A stretch of DNA of 58,032 nucleotides, from contig JAGBVI010000028.1 of NCBI GenBank assembly GCA_017630395.1, forward strand, positions 1 through 58,032. The letters run 5' to 3'. This DNA comes from Paludibacteraceae bacterium. Lineage in GTDB: Bacteria; Bacteroidota; Bacteroidia; Bacteroidales; Paludibacteraceae. The position numbers and the translations under genes are program-made. Shown in pieces: positions 1 to 8,822 of the stretch; position 1 is the first letter of the stretch; every line of letters starts with the position of its first letter. The notes under the pieces were generated by a model. It was not told the origin of the DNA. It did no database searches and saw only the letters and a program-made list of their open reading frames with translations.

Positions 1-172
1 GTCGGTCACAGTGCTCGCACTGCTCCTTCCTTTCGCACGGCAATTTACTCGAAATAAATTCAAAAATTCCTCGAAATGAATTTATAGAACCCACCTAAAA
101 GAATCTCAAAGATGCCGAAAATAAGAGAGTGAAACTCTAAATTTTTTTTTAATAAAATTTAAACAGCTTCTT
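1..172 (-). repeat. F1-in-F2 composite repeat, cut by window start (copy R1)
   Basis: Reverse-orientation copy of the composite repeat described at 32687-33084. Bases 1-97 are about half of an F1 element, with its central hairpin CAGTGC/GCACTG at 9-22 and its outer end reading GAATTTATAGAACCCACCT. Bases 98-172 are the short arm of F2, ending in TAAAATTTAAACAGCTTCTT. No open reading frame. It lies just upstream of the capsule promoter and is the only copy next to the capsule locus. Confidence 0.85.
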
Positions 173-264
173 AATTTTTAGTATATTGGATATATGAGAG
201 AAAGACAAAATATAGATTAGAGTTTTTTAGTGTGGAAATTATATAGAGAAAAGTGTTGGAAATG

Positions 265-296
265 TTTGTTTCCTAACGAAAAATCAACTAATTTTG
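265..296 (+). promoter_or_regulatory. Capsule operon promoter (Bacteroidota type)
   Basis: TTTG at 265-268, a 20-base spacer, then TAATTTTG at 289-296. This matches the known Bacteroidota housekeeping promoter (-33 TTTG, -7 TANNTTTG). Transcription would begin near 303 and give a leader of about 90 nt before the antiterminator gene. I looked for inverted repeats flanking the promoter, as in phase-variable Bacteroides capsule promoters, and saw none. Confidence 0.65.
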
Positions 297-339
297 CATG
301 AATAAAGGATAGGTAAATTTAGCAAATGTCTATTTTGTA

Positions 340-366
340 GGCCGGTAGTACATGTTACTAACGGCC
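340..366 (+). promoter_or_regulatory. Leader hairpin before the antiterminator gene
   Basis: GGCCGGTAGTA (340-350), a five-base loop, then TACTAACGGCC (356-366): ten paired bases with one G-A mismatch. It is far more GC-rich than its surroundings, lies in the predicted leader between promoter and start codon, and is not followed by a T run, so it is not a classical terminator. It could be a pause or antiterminator-loading site for the UpxY-like protein, by analogy with other NusG paralogues. That role is inference. Confidence 0.5.
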
Positions 367-392
367 GCGAAGCGTGCCAGAAAGTGAGCAAA

Positions 393-923
393 ATGGGTGA
401 ATCAGAAGGTAAAAAGTGGTATGTAGCGCGAACTAATGCTCGTCATGAGAAGAAGGTTTATGAGAAAATCCTAAGTTTGGGAGTAAAGGCTTATTTGCCT
501 ATTAGAGAGGAGCTTAGACAGTGGCATGATCGAAAAAAAAAGGTAGATGTAGTGCTGACTCCTTGTGTCTTGTTTATTTATGCCGACAAAACTACGGCTT
601 TGTCTCTTCCTAATGAGATGGGGTTGAAACTTCAATACATGTTGGATTACACGAATAAGGGTAAGAAATTGATGGTTGTCCCGGATAACCAAATGGAGGA
701 TTTTATTGCTTTTGTCGGAGTCGCTGATGATACTTTTCGGATGGAGGATGATTTGTTGTATGTGAAAGGTGATAAAATTATCGTTACTTCCGGGGTTATG
801 AAGGGGTTGACAGGTGAGTTGGTTAAGGTCGGACGAGAAGATCGTATTTTGGTTAGATTGGATGGTGTATTAGCCTGTTCAATGGTGATGAGTTCAGATA
901 TGTTTGAAAAAATTCATGTGTAA
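393..923 (+). CDS. upxY: UpxY-type transcription antiterminator (NusG paralogue)
   Basis: A NusG-family antiterminator that, by family knowledge, loads onto RNA polymerase in the leader of a capsule operon and lets it read through the long transcript. About the first 100 residues form the NGN domain (KKWYVARTNARHEKKV near the start). Residues about 125-160 form a KOW-like segment (VKGDKIIVTSGVMKGLTGE). The 176-residue length fits UpxY proteins. I chose ATG 393; the frame could start at GTG 384. It is the first gene of the capsule locus, behind a clear promoter and leader hairpin. Which of several possible capsule loci it acts on cannot be judged here. Confidence 0.85.
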   Translation: MGESEGKKWYVARTNARHEKKVYEKILSLGVKAYLPIREELRQWHDRKKKVDVVLTPCVLFIYADKTTALSLPNEMGLKLQYMLDYTNKGKKLMVVPDNQMEDFIAFVGVADDTFRMEDDLLYVKGDKIIVTSGVMKGLTGELVKVGREDRILVRLDGVLACSMVMSSDMFEKIHV

Positions 924-968
924 ACAGTCTTTTGTTTTAGTCTGTGTCAAAATAAAGAATATTATTTT

Positions 969-2102
969 ATGAGCTTTAAGAAAAGTATTTTAGTGACCGG
1001 TGGAGCCGGATTTATTGGTTCTCACGTGGTGCGTCTTTTTGTGAATAAATATCCGGAGTATCGTATTGTTAATCTTGACAAATTGACTTATGCCGGTAAT
1101 TTGGCGAATTTGAGAGATATAGAGCCTGCTCCGAATTATGCTTTTGAAAAAGCGGATATTTGTGATTTTGAAACAATTCAATCTATCTTTGAAAAATATA
1201 ATATTGATAATGTGATACATCTTGCGGCTGAGAGTCATGTGGATCGTAGTATTCGCGACCCATTTACTTTTGCTAAAACAAATGTTTTGGGAACTTTGAC
1301 GTTGTTGCAAGTGGCAAAAGAGTTTTGGAAGGGTGACTTTGAGGGAAAACGTTTTTATCATATCTCTACGGATGAGGTATATGGAGCATTACAGATGACT
1401 CATCCAGAGGGTATTGAACCTCCTTTTACGACAACGGCTTCAAGTGGAGAACATCATTTGGCATACGGAGAGAATTTCTTCTATGAGACAACTAAATATG
1501 ATCCGCACTCTCCTTATTCGGCTTCAAAAGCAAGTTCAGATCATTTTGTTCGTGCTTACCATGATACATACGGTTTGCCTACAATCGTTACAAATTGTTC
1601 TAATAATTACGGTCCTTATCAATTCCCTGAAAAATTGATACCTTTGTTTATTAACAATATTCGACAGGGGAAACCTCTTCCGGTTTATGGTAAAGGTGAA
1701 AATGTGAGAGATTGGTTGTATGTTGTTGATCATGCAAGAGCAATTGATGTTATTTTCCATAATGGTAAAATCAATGATACCTATAATATTGGCGGATTTA
1801 ATGAGTGGAAAAATATTGACCTGATAAAGGTTATCATTAAGACCGTCGATCGTTTGTTAGGAAATCCAGAGGGAACAAGCGAGCATTTGATTACGTACGT
1901 GACAGACCGAGCAGGTCATGACTTGCGTTATGCAATAGATTCAACAAAACTCAAGAATGAGTTGGGTTGGGAACCGAGCCTTCAGTTTGAAGAGGGTATC
2001 GAAAAAACGGTTCGTTGGTATTTGGATAATCAGGAGTGGATGGACAATATCCTTAGTGGAGATTACGAGAAATATTACGAGGAGATGTATAAAGGACGTT
2101 GA
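969..2102 (+). CDS. rfbB: dTDP-glucose 4,6-dehydratase
   Basis: Converts dTDP-glucose to dTDP-4-keto-6-deoxyglucose in the cytoplasm, the entry point to many 6-deoxy and amino-deoxy sugars. It is an extended short-chain dehydrogenase. The NAD-binding GGAGFIG is at residues 11-17, the catalytic Thr-Asp-Glu in STDEVYG at 133-139, and the Tyr/Lys pair in YSASK at 183-187. The length of 377 residues is slightly above the usual 350-360. The rmlA, rmlC and rmlD genes are absent from the window, so rhamnose is not the likely product of this locus. The DegT aminotransferase downstream suggests a 4-amino-4,6-dideoxy sugar. Confidence 0.93.
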   Translation: MSFKKSILVTGGAGFIGSHVVRLFVNKYPEYRIVNLDKLTYAGNLANLRDIEPAPNYAFEKADICDFETIQSIFEKYNIDNVIHLAAESHVDRSIRDPFTFAKTNVLGTLTLLQVAKEFWKGDFEGKRFYHISTDEVYGALQMTHPEGIEPPFTTTASSGEHHLAYGENFFYETTKYDPHSPYSASKASSDHFVRAYHDTYGLPTIVTNCSNNYGPYQFPEKLIPLFINNIRQGKPLPVYGKGENVRDWLYVVDHARAIDVIFHNGKINDTYNIGGFNEWKNIDLIKVIIKTVDRLLGNPEGTSEHLITYVTDRAGHDLRYAIDSTKLKNELGWEPSLQFEEGIEKTVRWYLDNQEWMDNILSGDYEKYYEEMYKGR

Positions 2103-2130
2103 TATTGTCTATATATAGGTATAGATTTGT

Positions 2131-3474
2131 ATGAGGGATTTCGAAAATTTGAAAATTGCCGTTGCAGGAACCGGATATGTGGGTTTGAGTATTGCTACAT
2201 TGTTGGCTCAGCATCATGATGTTGTGGCTGTTGATGTGGTGAAGGAAAAGGTGGATTTAATCAATGCAAAGAAGTCGCCGATTCAGGATGATTACATTGA
2301 AAATTATCTGAAGGAGGAGGATTTGCGATTGTCTGCAACATTAGATGGAAGGTCTGCGTATGCTGATGCTGATTTTGTTGTGATTGCAGCTCCGACAAAC
2401 TATGACCCTGTGAAAAACTATTTTGATACGAGTCATGTAGAAGAGGTTATTGATTTAGTGCTGGACGTGAATCCGGACGCTGTAATGGTGATTAAATCAA
2501 CTATTCCAGTAGGTTATACTCGAAATCTTTATGTAAAATATGCGGATAAGTTTGCTCAAACGGCTGCTCTAAAAGGTAAAAAGTTCAATTTGCTTTTTTC
2601 TCCGGAGTTTTTAAGAGAGAGCAAAGCTTTATATGATAATCTATATCCGTCCAGGATTATTGTTGGTTATCCGAAAAAAATCGAGGCGGATGGTTTTGAA
2701 GATGAAAACAGGGCAATAGAGGCAGTTGCTCATCCTGATATTGAAAGCTATGCTAAAACATTCGCACGGTTATTGCAAGAGGGTGCCCTGAAAGAGGAGG
2801 TTGATATTCTCTTTATGGGCATAAAGGAGGCTGAGGCAGTTAAGTTGTTTGCCAATACCTATTTGGCTCTTCGTGTCAGTTATTTCAATGAGTTGGATAC
2901 TTACGCGGAGGTTAAGGGAATGGATGCGCAAGCCATCATTCAAGGTGTAGGTCTGGATCCGCGTATCGGAACTCACTATAATAATCCAAGTTTTGGTTAT
3001 GGTGGATATTGTTTGCCCAAAGACACGAAACAGTTGTTGGCCAATTATGAGGATGTCCCTCAAAATATGATGACTGCCATTGTTGAGAGCAATCGAACAC
3101 GTAAGGACTTTATTGCAGACCAAATTCTTCGACAAGCAGGATATTATGATTACACCGACCAAAGTGGATACAATCAAGATAGAGAAAAGGAGGTGACAAT
3201 TGGAGTGTATCGTTTGACGATGAAGAGTAATTCCGATAACTTTCGTCAGAGTTCCATTCAAGGTGTCATGAAGCGTGTCAAAGCAAAGGGAGCAACGGTG
3301 ATAATTTATGAACCGACTTTGGAGGACGGAACCACATTCTTTGGCAGCAAGGTGGTGAATGACATTGAACGTTTTAAGTCTCTCAGCAATGCTATCGTGG
3401 CCAATCGTTATGATCCCGTTTTGGATGATGTTAAAGATAAGGTTTACACGAGGGATATATTTGGACGAGATTAA
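2131..3474 (+). CDS. ugd: UDP-glucose 6-dehydrogenase
   Basis: Oxidises UDP-glucose to UDP-glucuronate for the capsule. The N-terminal Rossmann motif GTGYVG is at residues 13-18. The catalytic cysteine is Cys294 in [12 protein letters not shown]. The C-terminal UDP-binding domain ends in [10 protein letters not shown]. It resembles the short enterobacterial Ugd type throughout. The 447-residue length, against about 390, comes mainly from an inserted stretch near residues 181-210 and a second one near 325-350. It sits 28 bases after rfbB and is surely cotranscribed. Confidence 0.92.
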   Translation: MRDFENLKIAVAGTGYVGLSIATLLAQHHDVVAVDVVKEKVDLINAKKSPIQDDYIENYLKEEDLRLSATLDGRSAYADADFVVIAAPTNYDPVKNYFDTSHVEEVIDLVLDVNPDAVMVIKSTIPVGYTRNLYVKYADKFAQTAALKGKKFNLLFSPEFLRESKALYDNLYPSRIIVGYPKKIEADGFEDENRAIEAVAHPDIESYAKTFARLLQEGALKEEVDILFMGIKEAEAVKLFANTYLALRVSYFNELDTYAEVKGMDAQAIIQGVGLDPRIGTHYNNPSFGYGGYCLPKDTKQLLANYEDVPQNMMTAIVESNRTRKDFIADQILRQAGYYDYTDQSGYNQDREKEVTIGVYRLTMKSNSDNFRQSSIQGVMKRVKAKGATVIIYEPTLEDGTTFFGSKVVNDIERFKSLSNAIVANRYDPVLDDVKDKVYTRDIFGRD

Positions 3475-3630
3475 GAGGGGGTACAAACTCAAGAGAGGAG
3501 ATATTTGTTGCATCAATATTTCGAGAGAGGCTTTTGGGGAGTAGGCAAAATATAAGTATCCGACTCATCAGATTGTATTTTGCACCGAGAATGCTTTAAA
3601 AACTATTTCGTTCAAAAGCCATTACACTTT

Positions 3631-4092
3631 ATGAAAAACAAATATTTTCCCGAAGAATCAATTTCAACGAATGATTTGTTTTTTGTCTGCTATATGGTAG
3701 AACGAGTTGCAAGGAAAATTAAACAGCACAATTCATACGTTGTAAACCAAATAGGAAAAGAAAAATTATATCACTTTTTAAGTTTGGCACAGGTTCTTCA
3801 TTCTTCCAATCCTTTGCAAGTTGAGGCTGAGTGGATAGAGGAGTTTAATTTGCAGGACGGAACTTTTGATATTACAAATGTGGATAAGAATTTGTGTGAT
3901 AAGATTCCCACTCCCCTCGAAATGGGAAGCGTCTATTCTCGTTTGATAGATTCTGTCTCTGAAAATTATGTGGATGGGTTAGTCGAAGTTTATAATTCAG
4001 ACTTATGTGATGTCATAGACAATTATAATTCAAGTGCTTATTATGAGCCATCATATTATATAACAAGAGCTTATTTGAATGGCGGGTTTTAG
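3631..4092 (+). CDS. Conserved Bacteroidales hypothetical protein
   Basis: A soluble protein of 153 residues with no signal peptide and no function I can assign. It starts MKNKYFPEESISTNDLFF and ends AYYEPSYYITRAYLNGGF. I recall similar small proteins in other Bacteroidales genomes but know of no activity. ATG 3631 is preferred over the TTG at 3580 that opens the frame. It lies 156 bases after ugd and just before a decayed flippase fragment, so it may be a leftover of an earlier version of the locus. Several conserved-looking polar and aromatic residues (NYNSSAYYEPSY) suggest a folded, retained protein. Confidence 0.6.
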   Translation: MKNKYFPEESISTNDLFFVCYMVERVARKIKQHNSYVVNQIGKEKLYHFLSLAQVLHSSNPLQVEAEWIEEFNLQDGTFDITNVDKNLCDKIPTPLEMGSVYSRLIDSVSENYVDGLVEVYNSDLCDVIDNYNSSAYYEPSYYITRAYLNGGF

Positions 4093-4132
4093 TGTTGTGT
4101 GTGGCATTGTGATGAAGAGTTTTGAATGATGA

Positions 4133-4400
4133 ATAACAAGTATTATTACATCTTTGATTAATTGGTCTGTCAATACATACTATACTGGTAAACTGATTAA
4201 TGTTGGGTTTGTCAAGCAGATGATGGATTTGTTCCCTATCTTGTTTTTGTCATTATTAATGGGAACTTTAGTGTATGCATTTTGTCATTATTTCTCGTTC
4301 TCGCCATTATTTATTAGCATTGATTGTAGGTTCGCTAATAGGATTTATTTTTTATGTTTCCATAGCAAAAATATTTAAATTTGCAGAGTGGGTTGATTAA
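4133..4400 (+). pseudogene. Remnant of a Wzx-type flippase (C-terminal fragment, frameshifted)
   Basis: The open stretch reads INWSVNTYYTGKLINVGF then MDLFPILFLSLLMG, the pattern seen near the C-terminus of Bacteroidota polysaccharide flippases. The intact flippase later in this locus has the equivalent NASLVSYYIGYKLWRQLLDIVPVLLLS segment. Around 4300-4315 the frame breaks. In the next frame translation continues as LIVGSLIGFIFYVSIAK and then FKFAEWVD to a stop at 4398-4400, as expected of a flippase tail. The N-terminal 80 percent or so is gone. It is best read as a decayed older wzx replaced by the copy at 13034. Confidence 0.7.
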
Positions 4401-4428
4401 TGATGATAATACAAAAAATAGTTTAGAA

Positions 4429-5535
4429 ATGAGTAAAGTTACGATAACAGTTACCTCTCCACTGCTTCCGGATTTAGATGAGTTTCATTCCTTATTGAAA
4501 GAAATTTGGAATAGTAAATGGATAACCAATAATGGTAGTTTTCATAAACGCTTAGAGGCTGAACTGGCTTCATATCTAAAGGTGCCATTCGTTAGTTTGT
4601 TTACGAATGGTACTTTGCCATTGATAACAGCGTTGCAGGCTTTGAGGATAACTGGAGAAGTGATAACAACTCCTTATAGTTTTGTGGCAACTACACATGC
4701 TTTGTGGTGGAACGGGATTAAACCGGTTTTTGTTGACATAGATTTGCAGACAGGTAATATAGATCCAGATAAGATTGAGGCGGCTATTACTCCTAAAACA
4801 ACGGCCATAATGCCGGTGCATGTGTATGGAAAACCTTGTGATACAAAGAGGATTCAAGAGATAGCAAATAAATATGGATTAAAGGTGATTTACGATGCTG
4901 CTCATGCTTTTGGAGTGGAGGTAAATGGAGAGAGTGTTTTGAACGCTGGAGATATGTCCACATTGAGTTTCCACGCTACTAAAGTTTATAATACGATAGA
5001 AGGTGGAGCATTGGTGATGCATGATGAAGAGACAAAAAAACGGATTGACTATTTAAAGAACTTTGGTTTTGCCGGAGAGACAGAGGTGGTGGCTCCCGGT
5101 ATTAATAGCAAGATGGATGAGATGCGCGCCGCATACGGATTGCTAAATCTTCGTCAGGTGGATGCTGCTATTGAGTCTCGTCATCAGGTGGCGATTAAGT
5201 ATAGAGAGGGTCTGCGGGATGTTGATGGAATTTCTTTTATGGAGGATATGCCGGGGGTGAAGCATAATTATAGTTATTTCCCAATATTTGTTGATGCAGA
5301 AAAATATGGTATGACTCGCGATGAATTGTATTTTAAAATGAAAGAAGCCAAAGTATTAGGTCGTCGTTATTTTTATCCTTTGATTAGTGAGTTTGCTACT
5401 TATTGCGGATTACCAAGTTCGTCAAGAGATAACTTGCCTAATGCTCACAAAATGGCAGATAGTGTAATTTGTTTGCCAATGCATCATGAATTGAGCCGAG
5501 AAGATATAGAAAGAATACTTGATAGTATAATTTGA
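4429..5535 (+). CDS. DegT/DnrJ/EryC1-type sugar aminotransferase
   Basis: A PLP-dependent aminotransferase of nucleotide-sugar metabolism. The PLP-binding lysine is expected at Lys185 in FHATKVYNT. A glycine-rich FTNGT motif near residue 58 and DAAHAFG near 157 are typical. Length 368 with ATG 4429, which matches the family; the frame opens at TTG 4381, but that start would overlap the flippase remnant. With rfbB in the same operon, the natural substrate would be dTDP-4-keto-6-deoxyglucose. The product would then be a dTDP-4-amino-4,6-dideoxyhexose, as made by VioA or FdtB-type enzymes. Which of these it resembles most cannot be settled by eye. Confidence 0.85.
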   Translation: MSKVTITVTSPLLPDLDEFHSLLKEIWNSKWITNNGSFHKRLEAELASYLKVPFVSLFTNGTLPLITALQALRITGEVITTPYSFVATTHALWWNGIKPVFVDIDLQTGNIDPDKIEAAITPKTTAIMPVHVYGKPCDTKRIQEIANKYGLKVIYDAAHAFGVEVNGESVLNAGDMSTLSFHATKVYNTIEGGALVMHDEETKKRIDYLKNFGFAGETEVVAPGINSKMDEMRAAYGLLNLRQVDAAIESRHQVAIKYREGLRDVDGISFMEDMPGVKHNYSYFPIFVDAEKYGMTRDELYFKMKEAKVLGRRYFYPLISEFATYCGLPSSSRDNLPNAHKMADSVICLPMHHELSREDIERILDSII

Positions 5536-5547
5536 TTATAAATTGAA

Positions 5548-6429
5548 ATGAAAGAAACTCGAGATTTTTTGAAGAATGTAGGCTTGCCTGTAGGTGATCT
5601 ATATACTTTACCAACATCAGAAAAGAGATTCCCCGATGGTGGCCAATATCGTTTTGAAGTACCAGGGATACAAGGTCCAGGTTCTATGAAAGCGTTATTG
5701 GAGCAGTTGGATGAATATGGTATTCAAATACATAGGGTTACACAAACAAAAGGGATTATGTTTTTGACCGATGATGAAATATTGAAAATGGTGGAATATG
5801 CTCAAAGATGGAATGTTGAATTGGTTTTAGCTTGTGGACCACGAGCTACCAACGATACGAGTGCTTCTGTGAAAACGGAAGAAGGACAGCGAATGGGGTA
5901 TCGTTTAAGAGGTCAAGAACAAGTTGTTCGTGGAATAGAAGAGATCCGAAGAGGCGTTCGTTTAGGTGTAAGAGGTTTTCTGGTATATGACGAAGGGTTG
6001 TTGTTTGTTTTGAATGAAGCTCGTAAAAAAGGATTTATCCCATCTGATTGTCATTTTAAAATTTCTGCCCATTCAGGACATGGTAATCCTTGTTCAGCAA
6101 AAGTTTTAGAGATGCTAGGTGCGAATTCTATTAATCCTGTGAGGGATATCCAGTTACAAATGCTTTCGTCTATGCGTGCAGCTGTAGATATTCCAATTGA
6201 TATTCATACTGAAAATCCAAAATCCTCAGGTGGATTTATTCGCCATTATGAGGTTCCTGAGTTTATTCGTGTAGCATCTCCTGTATATCTAAAAACAGGA
6301 GGGTCTGTTGCAGCTAATCATAGTTATGATACTACGGAAAAAGAAGCTAAGCAACGGGCAAAGCAAATATTGTTGGTGAAAAGAATGATCGATAGCTATT
6401 ATCCAGAAGCTATTGTTTCTCCCAAGTAA
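5548..6429 (+). CDS. U32-peptidase-like TIM-barrel protein
   Basis: A soluble 293-residue protein that reads as a single alpha/beta barrel: repeated hydrophobic strands such as VELVLACGP, GFLVYDEG, HFKISAHSGHGNP and IPIDIHTENP. I believe it belongs to the group often annotated as U32-like peptidases, but it lacks a motif I can tie to catalysis. It keeps several His, Asp and Glu at strand ends that could bind metal or substrate. It starts 12 bases after the aminotransferase and ends 2 bases before the ATP-grasp ligase, so the three are tightly coupled. A lyase, aldolase or isomerase role on a small acid is as plausible as proteolysis. Confidence 0.5.
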   Translation: MKETRDFLKNVGLPVGDLYTLPTSEKRFPDGGQYRFEVPGIQGPGSMKALLEQLDEYGIQIHRVTQTKGIMFLTDDEILKMVEYAQRWNVELVLACGPRATNDTSASVKTEEGQRMGYRLRGQEQVVRGIEEIRRGVRLGVRGFLVYDEGLLFVLNEARKKGFIPSDCHFKISAHSGHGNPCSAKVLEMLGANSINPVRDIQLQMLSSMRAAVDIPIDIHTENPKSSGGFIRHYEVPEFIRVASPVYLKTGGSVAANHSYDTTEKEAKQRAKQILLVKRMIDSYYPEAIVSPK

Positions 6430-6431
6430 GT

Positions 6432-7676
6432 ATGATTATGACGGAAAGGAAGGTTGCTATTGTTTTGGGAGGAACTAGTCCTCATATAGAGTTGATTCGG
6501 CAGTTGCACGAACGTAATTTTTTTGTTGTATTAGTAGATTATTTATCAAATCCTCCTGCAAAACAGTATGCAGATGTTCATATTCAAGAAAGTACGTTAG
6601 ATTGTGAGGCTGTATTAAATGTAGCTATAGAATTTAATGCGAGTTTGGTTATCAGTGCATGTGTTGATCAGGCGAATATTACGGCATGTTATGTGGCAGA
6701 AAAGTTGAATTTACCTCGACCATATTCATATGAATTGGCTAACAACATAACAAATAAAGGTTATATGAAGGAGGTTATGGTAGCCAACAATATTCCAACG
6801 ACGCGATACGTATTTTTGGATAAGGATGAAAATTTGACAAATTTTGGATTGCGATTTCCTGTGATGGTAAAACCTGCAGATAGTTGTGCGGCTTCAGGAG
6901 TGAAGAAAGCAAATAATTTTAATGAATTGTCAGTATTTTTGAATGATGCAAAAAAAATTAGTCGTACAGGTCGAACAGTTGTTGAAGAGTTTTTTTCGGG
7001 TGTAGAAGTCAGTGTTTATGCATTTATAAAGGATAGAATAGCTAATATTTTGATGATTTCAGAAAGAATTTCTATAATTGAAGGTGAAAATCAGGTATTA
7101 AAATGTTATGCTACTATCACACCTCCTAATATATCAGAAGTGGCCTTAGCAAAAATACAAGAGAGTACTACTTGTATTGCTAACGTATTCAATTTGGACA
7201 ATACGCCTCTTCATGTACAATATATCATTGATGGAGATGAGATTAGTGTGATAGAATTTGCGCCTAGAGTCGGAGGAGGTATAAGTTATAAAAATATTAA
7301 AAGCAACACAGGTTTTGATATTATTTCATCAACCATAGATTCGTATTTGCAGAAGTCAGTTGACGTTCGGTATCAGTGTTCAAATCGCTATTTTTCAGTA
7401 AACTTGGTCTATGGCGTCCCTTCTACATTTCATCGTATGACAGGTATTGAAGACTTATTAAACGAAGGTATTGTAGATAGTATTCATTATCATAAGACTC
7501 CAGGTAGTGTAATCACAGACGATCGAGCTAGTGGTGGTCGTATAGCTGCTATTCTGATATCAGGTGATACCCGTCAGGATGTTCTAGATAAAGTAAAGAT
7601 TACTTTTGAAAGAATCAATGCTTTCGATTCAAATGGAAATCAAATACTGCGTAAGGATTTATATATAAAGCAATAA
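6432..7676 (+). CDS. ATP-grasp ligase (carboxylate-amine type)
   Basis: The order is a preATP-grasp Rossmann segment (VAIVLGGTSPHIELIRQL), a central ATP-binding segment (FPVMVKPADSCAASGVKK, VVEEFFSGVEVSVY), and a C-terminal Mg-binding segment (VIEFAPRVGGG). This fits ATP-grasp enzymes that activate a carboxylate as acyl-phosphate and join it to an amine. It has 414 residues. It could join an organic or amino acid to an amino sugar or to another acid. The start may be ATG 6432 or ATG 6438. It is cotranscribed between the U32-like gene and the citrate-lyase-like gene, which supports a role in making or attaching an acid. Confidence 0.82.
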   Translation: MIMTERKVAIVLGGTSPHIELIRQLHERNFFVVLVDYLSNPPAKQYADVHIQESTLDCEAVLNVAIEFNASLVISACVDQANITACYVAEKLNLPRPYSYELANNITNKGYMKEVMVANNIPTTRYVFLDKDENLTNFGLRFPVMVKPADSCAASGVKKANNFNELSVFLNDAKKISRTGRTVVEEFFSGVEVSVYAFIKDRIANILMISERISIIEGENQVLKCYATITPPNISEVALAKIQESTTCIANVFNLDNTPLHVQYIIDGDEISVIEFAPRVGGGISYKNIKSNTGFDIISSTIDSYLQKSVDVRYQCSNRYFSVNLVYGVPSTFHRMTGIEDLLNEGIVDSIHYHKTPGSVITDDRASGGRIAAILISGDTRQDVLDKVKITFERINAFDSNGNQILRKDLYIKQ

Positions 7677-7680
7677 AAGA

Positions 7681-8817
7681 ATGAAACATCATCAATATAA
7701 CCCCACATATCAATTTGTAAAAGCGCCCAGTGATTTCAATAAATATACAGACCGAGAGCTACTTCAATATTGTTTGGGAGCTACTATGTATATGCCTGGC
7801 ACAAAAGATTTTGCACAGGCAGTTATTGACAAGAAGTATCCTGGATTGACTTCAATGGTCATGTGTTTTGAAGATGCTTGTAGGGAAGAGGACGTACCGG
7901 CAGCAGAAATCAATTGTATTCATGTGCTTGAAACATTGGCTGATAATGTAGAAAACGGTACTCTCAAGTACGAAGATATTCCATTGATATTTTTCCGTGT
8001 ACGTAGTGTAGAGCAGTTCAAGCATTTTGCATCGATGCTCCAACCACGTCACATCAAGTACTTGTGTGGTTTCAACTTTCCAAAATTCAATAGCATAACT
8101 GCGGCTCCTTATATGGAGCATTTAGTGGAGTTGAATGCTAAATTTGGGGAAATCATCTATGGTATGCCTATCATTGAAGATTCACGTGTGGCTTATAAGG
8201 AAACGCGACTTCTTGAATTGATGGCAATCAAAAATGTTTGTGATTGTCATAAGAAATTAGTTTTGAACGTTCGTGTAGGTGGTACAGATTTTTCTAGCTG
8301 TTTTGGTGTACGTAGAGGCATTAATTACACGATTTATGATATAATGACCGTAAGTAACTGTTTGATGGATATCTTGAATGTGTTTACTCGAAATAATGAT
8401 TATACAGTAAGCGGACCGGTTTGGGAATATTTCAAGGCTAACAAGCGAATGAAGAATATGAATGAACTTCCAAAGGTTGATTTGCAGCAAACATTGTTAA
8501 AACGAAAGGCTGTTGTGAATGATGCTGTGGATGGATTGATGCGTGAGTTGGTACTTGATCAGGCAAATGGCTTTATGGGTAAAACATGCATTCACCCAAC
8601 ACATTTGAATTACATCAATGGTATGCTTGCTGTTACTAAAGATGAATACGATGATGCCTATCAAATCATGAACACATCGGGTGGTGTGATTCAAGGAAGT
8701 AAGGGTATGAATGAGATTGGTCCGCATAAGGCTTGGGCACAACGTATCATGATGCGTTCTGAAGCATATGGTGTTATTGAACATGATGGTAGTTATATAG
8801 AATTGTTTGGAGTATAA
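7681..8817 (+). CDS. HpcH/HpaI aldolase / citrate lyase beta-like protein
   Basis: A TIM-barrel C-C lyase family protein of 378 residues. Recognisable parts are MPGTKDF near residue 38, MCFEDACREEDV near 61 and GKTCIHPTHLNYIN near 300, which correspond to the CitE pattern. Family members cleave or form bonds next to pyruvate, oxaloacetate or acyl-CoA units, using Mg. It lies four bases after an ATP-grasp gene. A similar lyase plus ATP-grasp pairing is known from ter-type gene clusters, but no other ter genes are here. Its substrate in this locus is unknown; a C4 or C3 hydroxyacid fits the neighbours. Confidence 0.75.
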   Translation: MKHHQYNPTYQFVKAPSDFNKYTDRELLQYCLGATMYMPGTKDFAQAVIDKKYPGLTSMVMCFEDACREEDVPAAEINCIHVLETLADNVENGTLKYEDIPLIFFRVRSVEQFKHFASMLQPRHIKYLCGFNFPKFNSITAAPYMEHLVELNAKFGEIIYGMPIIEDSRVAYKETRLLELMAIKNVCDCHKKLVLNVRVGGTDFSSCFGVRRGINYTIYDIMTVSNCLMDILNVFTRNNDYTVSGPVWEYFKANKRMKNMNELPKVDLQQTLLKRKAVVNDAVDGLMRELVLDQANGFMGKTCIHPTHLNYINGMLAVTKDEYDDAYQIMNTSGGVIQGSKGMNEIGPHKAWAQRIMMRSEAYGVIEHDGSYIELFGV

Positions 8818-8822
8818 GCAGC

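Noticed and set aside
200-340. Invertible promoter of the Bacteroides capsule type
   Set aside because: I saw no pair of inverted repeats flanking the promoter; the only nearby repeat is the F1/F2 element, which does not bracket it.
2770-3516. A 248-codon open frame on the minus strand opposite ugd
   Set aside because: The plus strand encodes an unmistakable Ugd with all catalytic motifs; the reverse frame has low-complexity, His/Ile-rich content typical of a shadow.
4154-4378. A separate small membrane protein of 74 residues
   Set aside because: Its sequence matches the flippase C-terminus and the expected tail continues in the next frame, so it is a frameshifted relic and not a small gene.
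7681-8817. A tellurite-resistance (ter) type biosynthetic cluster
   Set aside because: Lyase plus ATP-grasp genes resemble part of such clusters, but TerD/TerC-type and phosphoribosyltransferase genes are missing and the context is a capsule locus.
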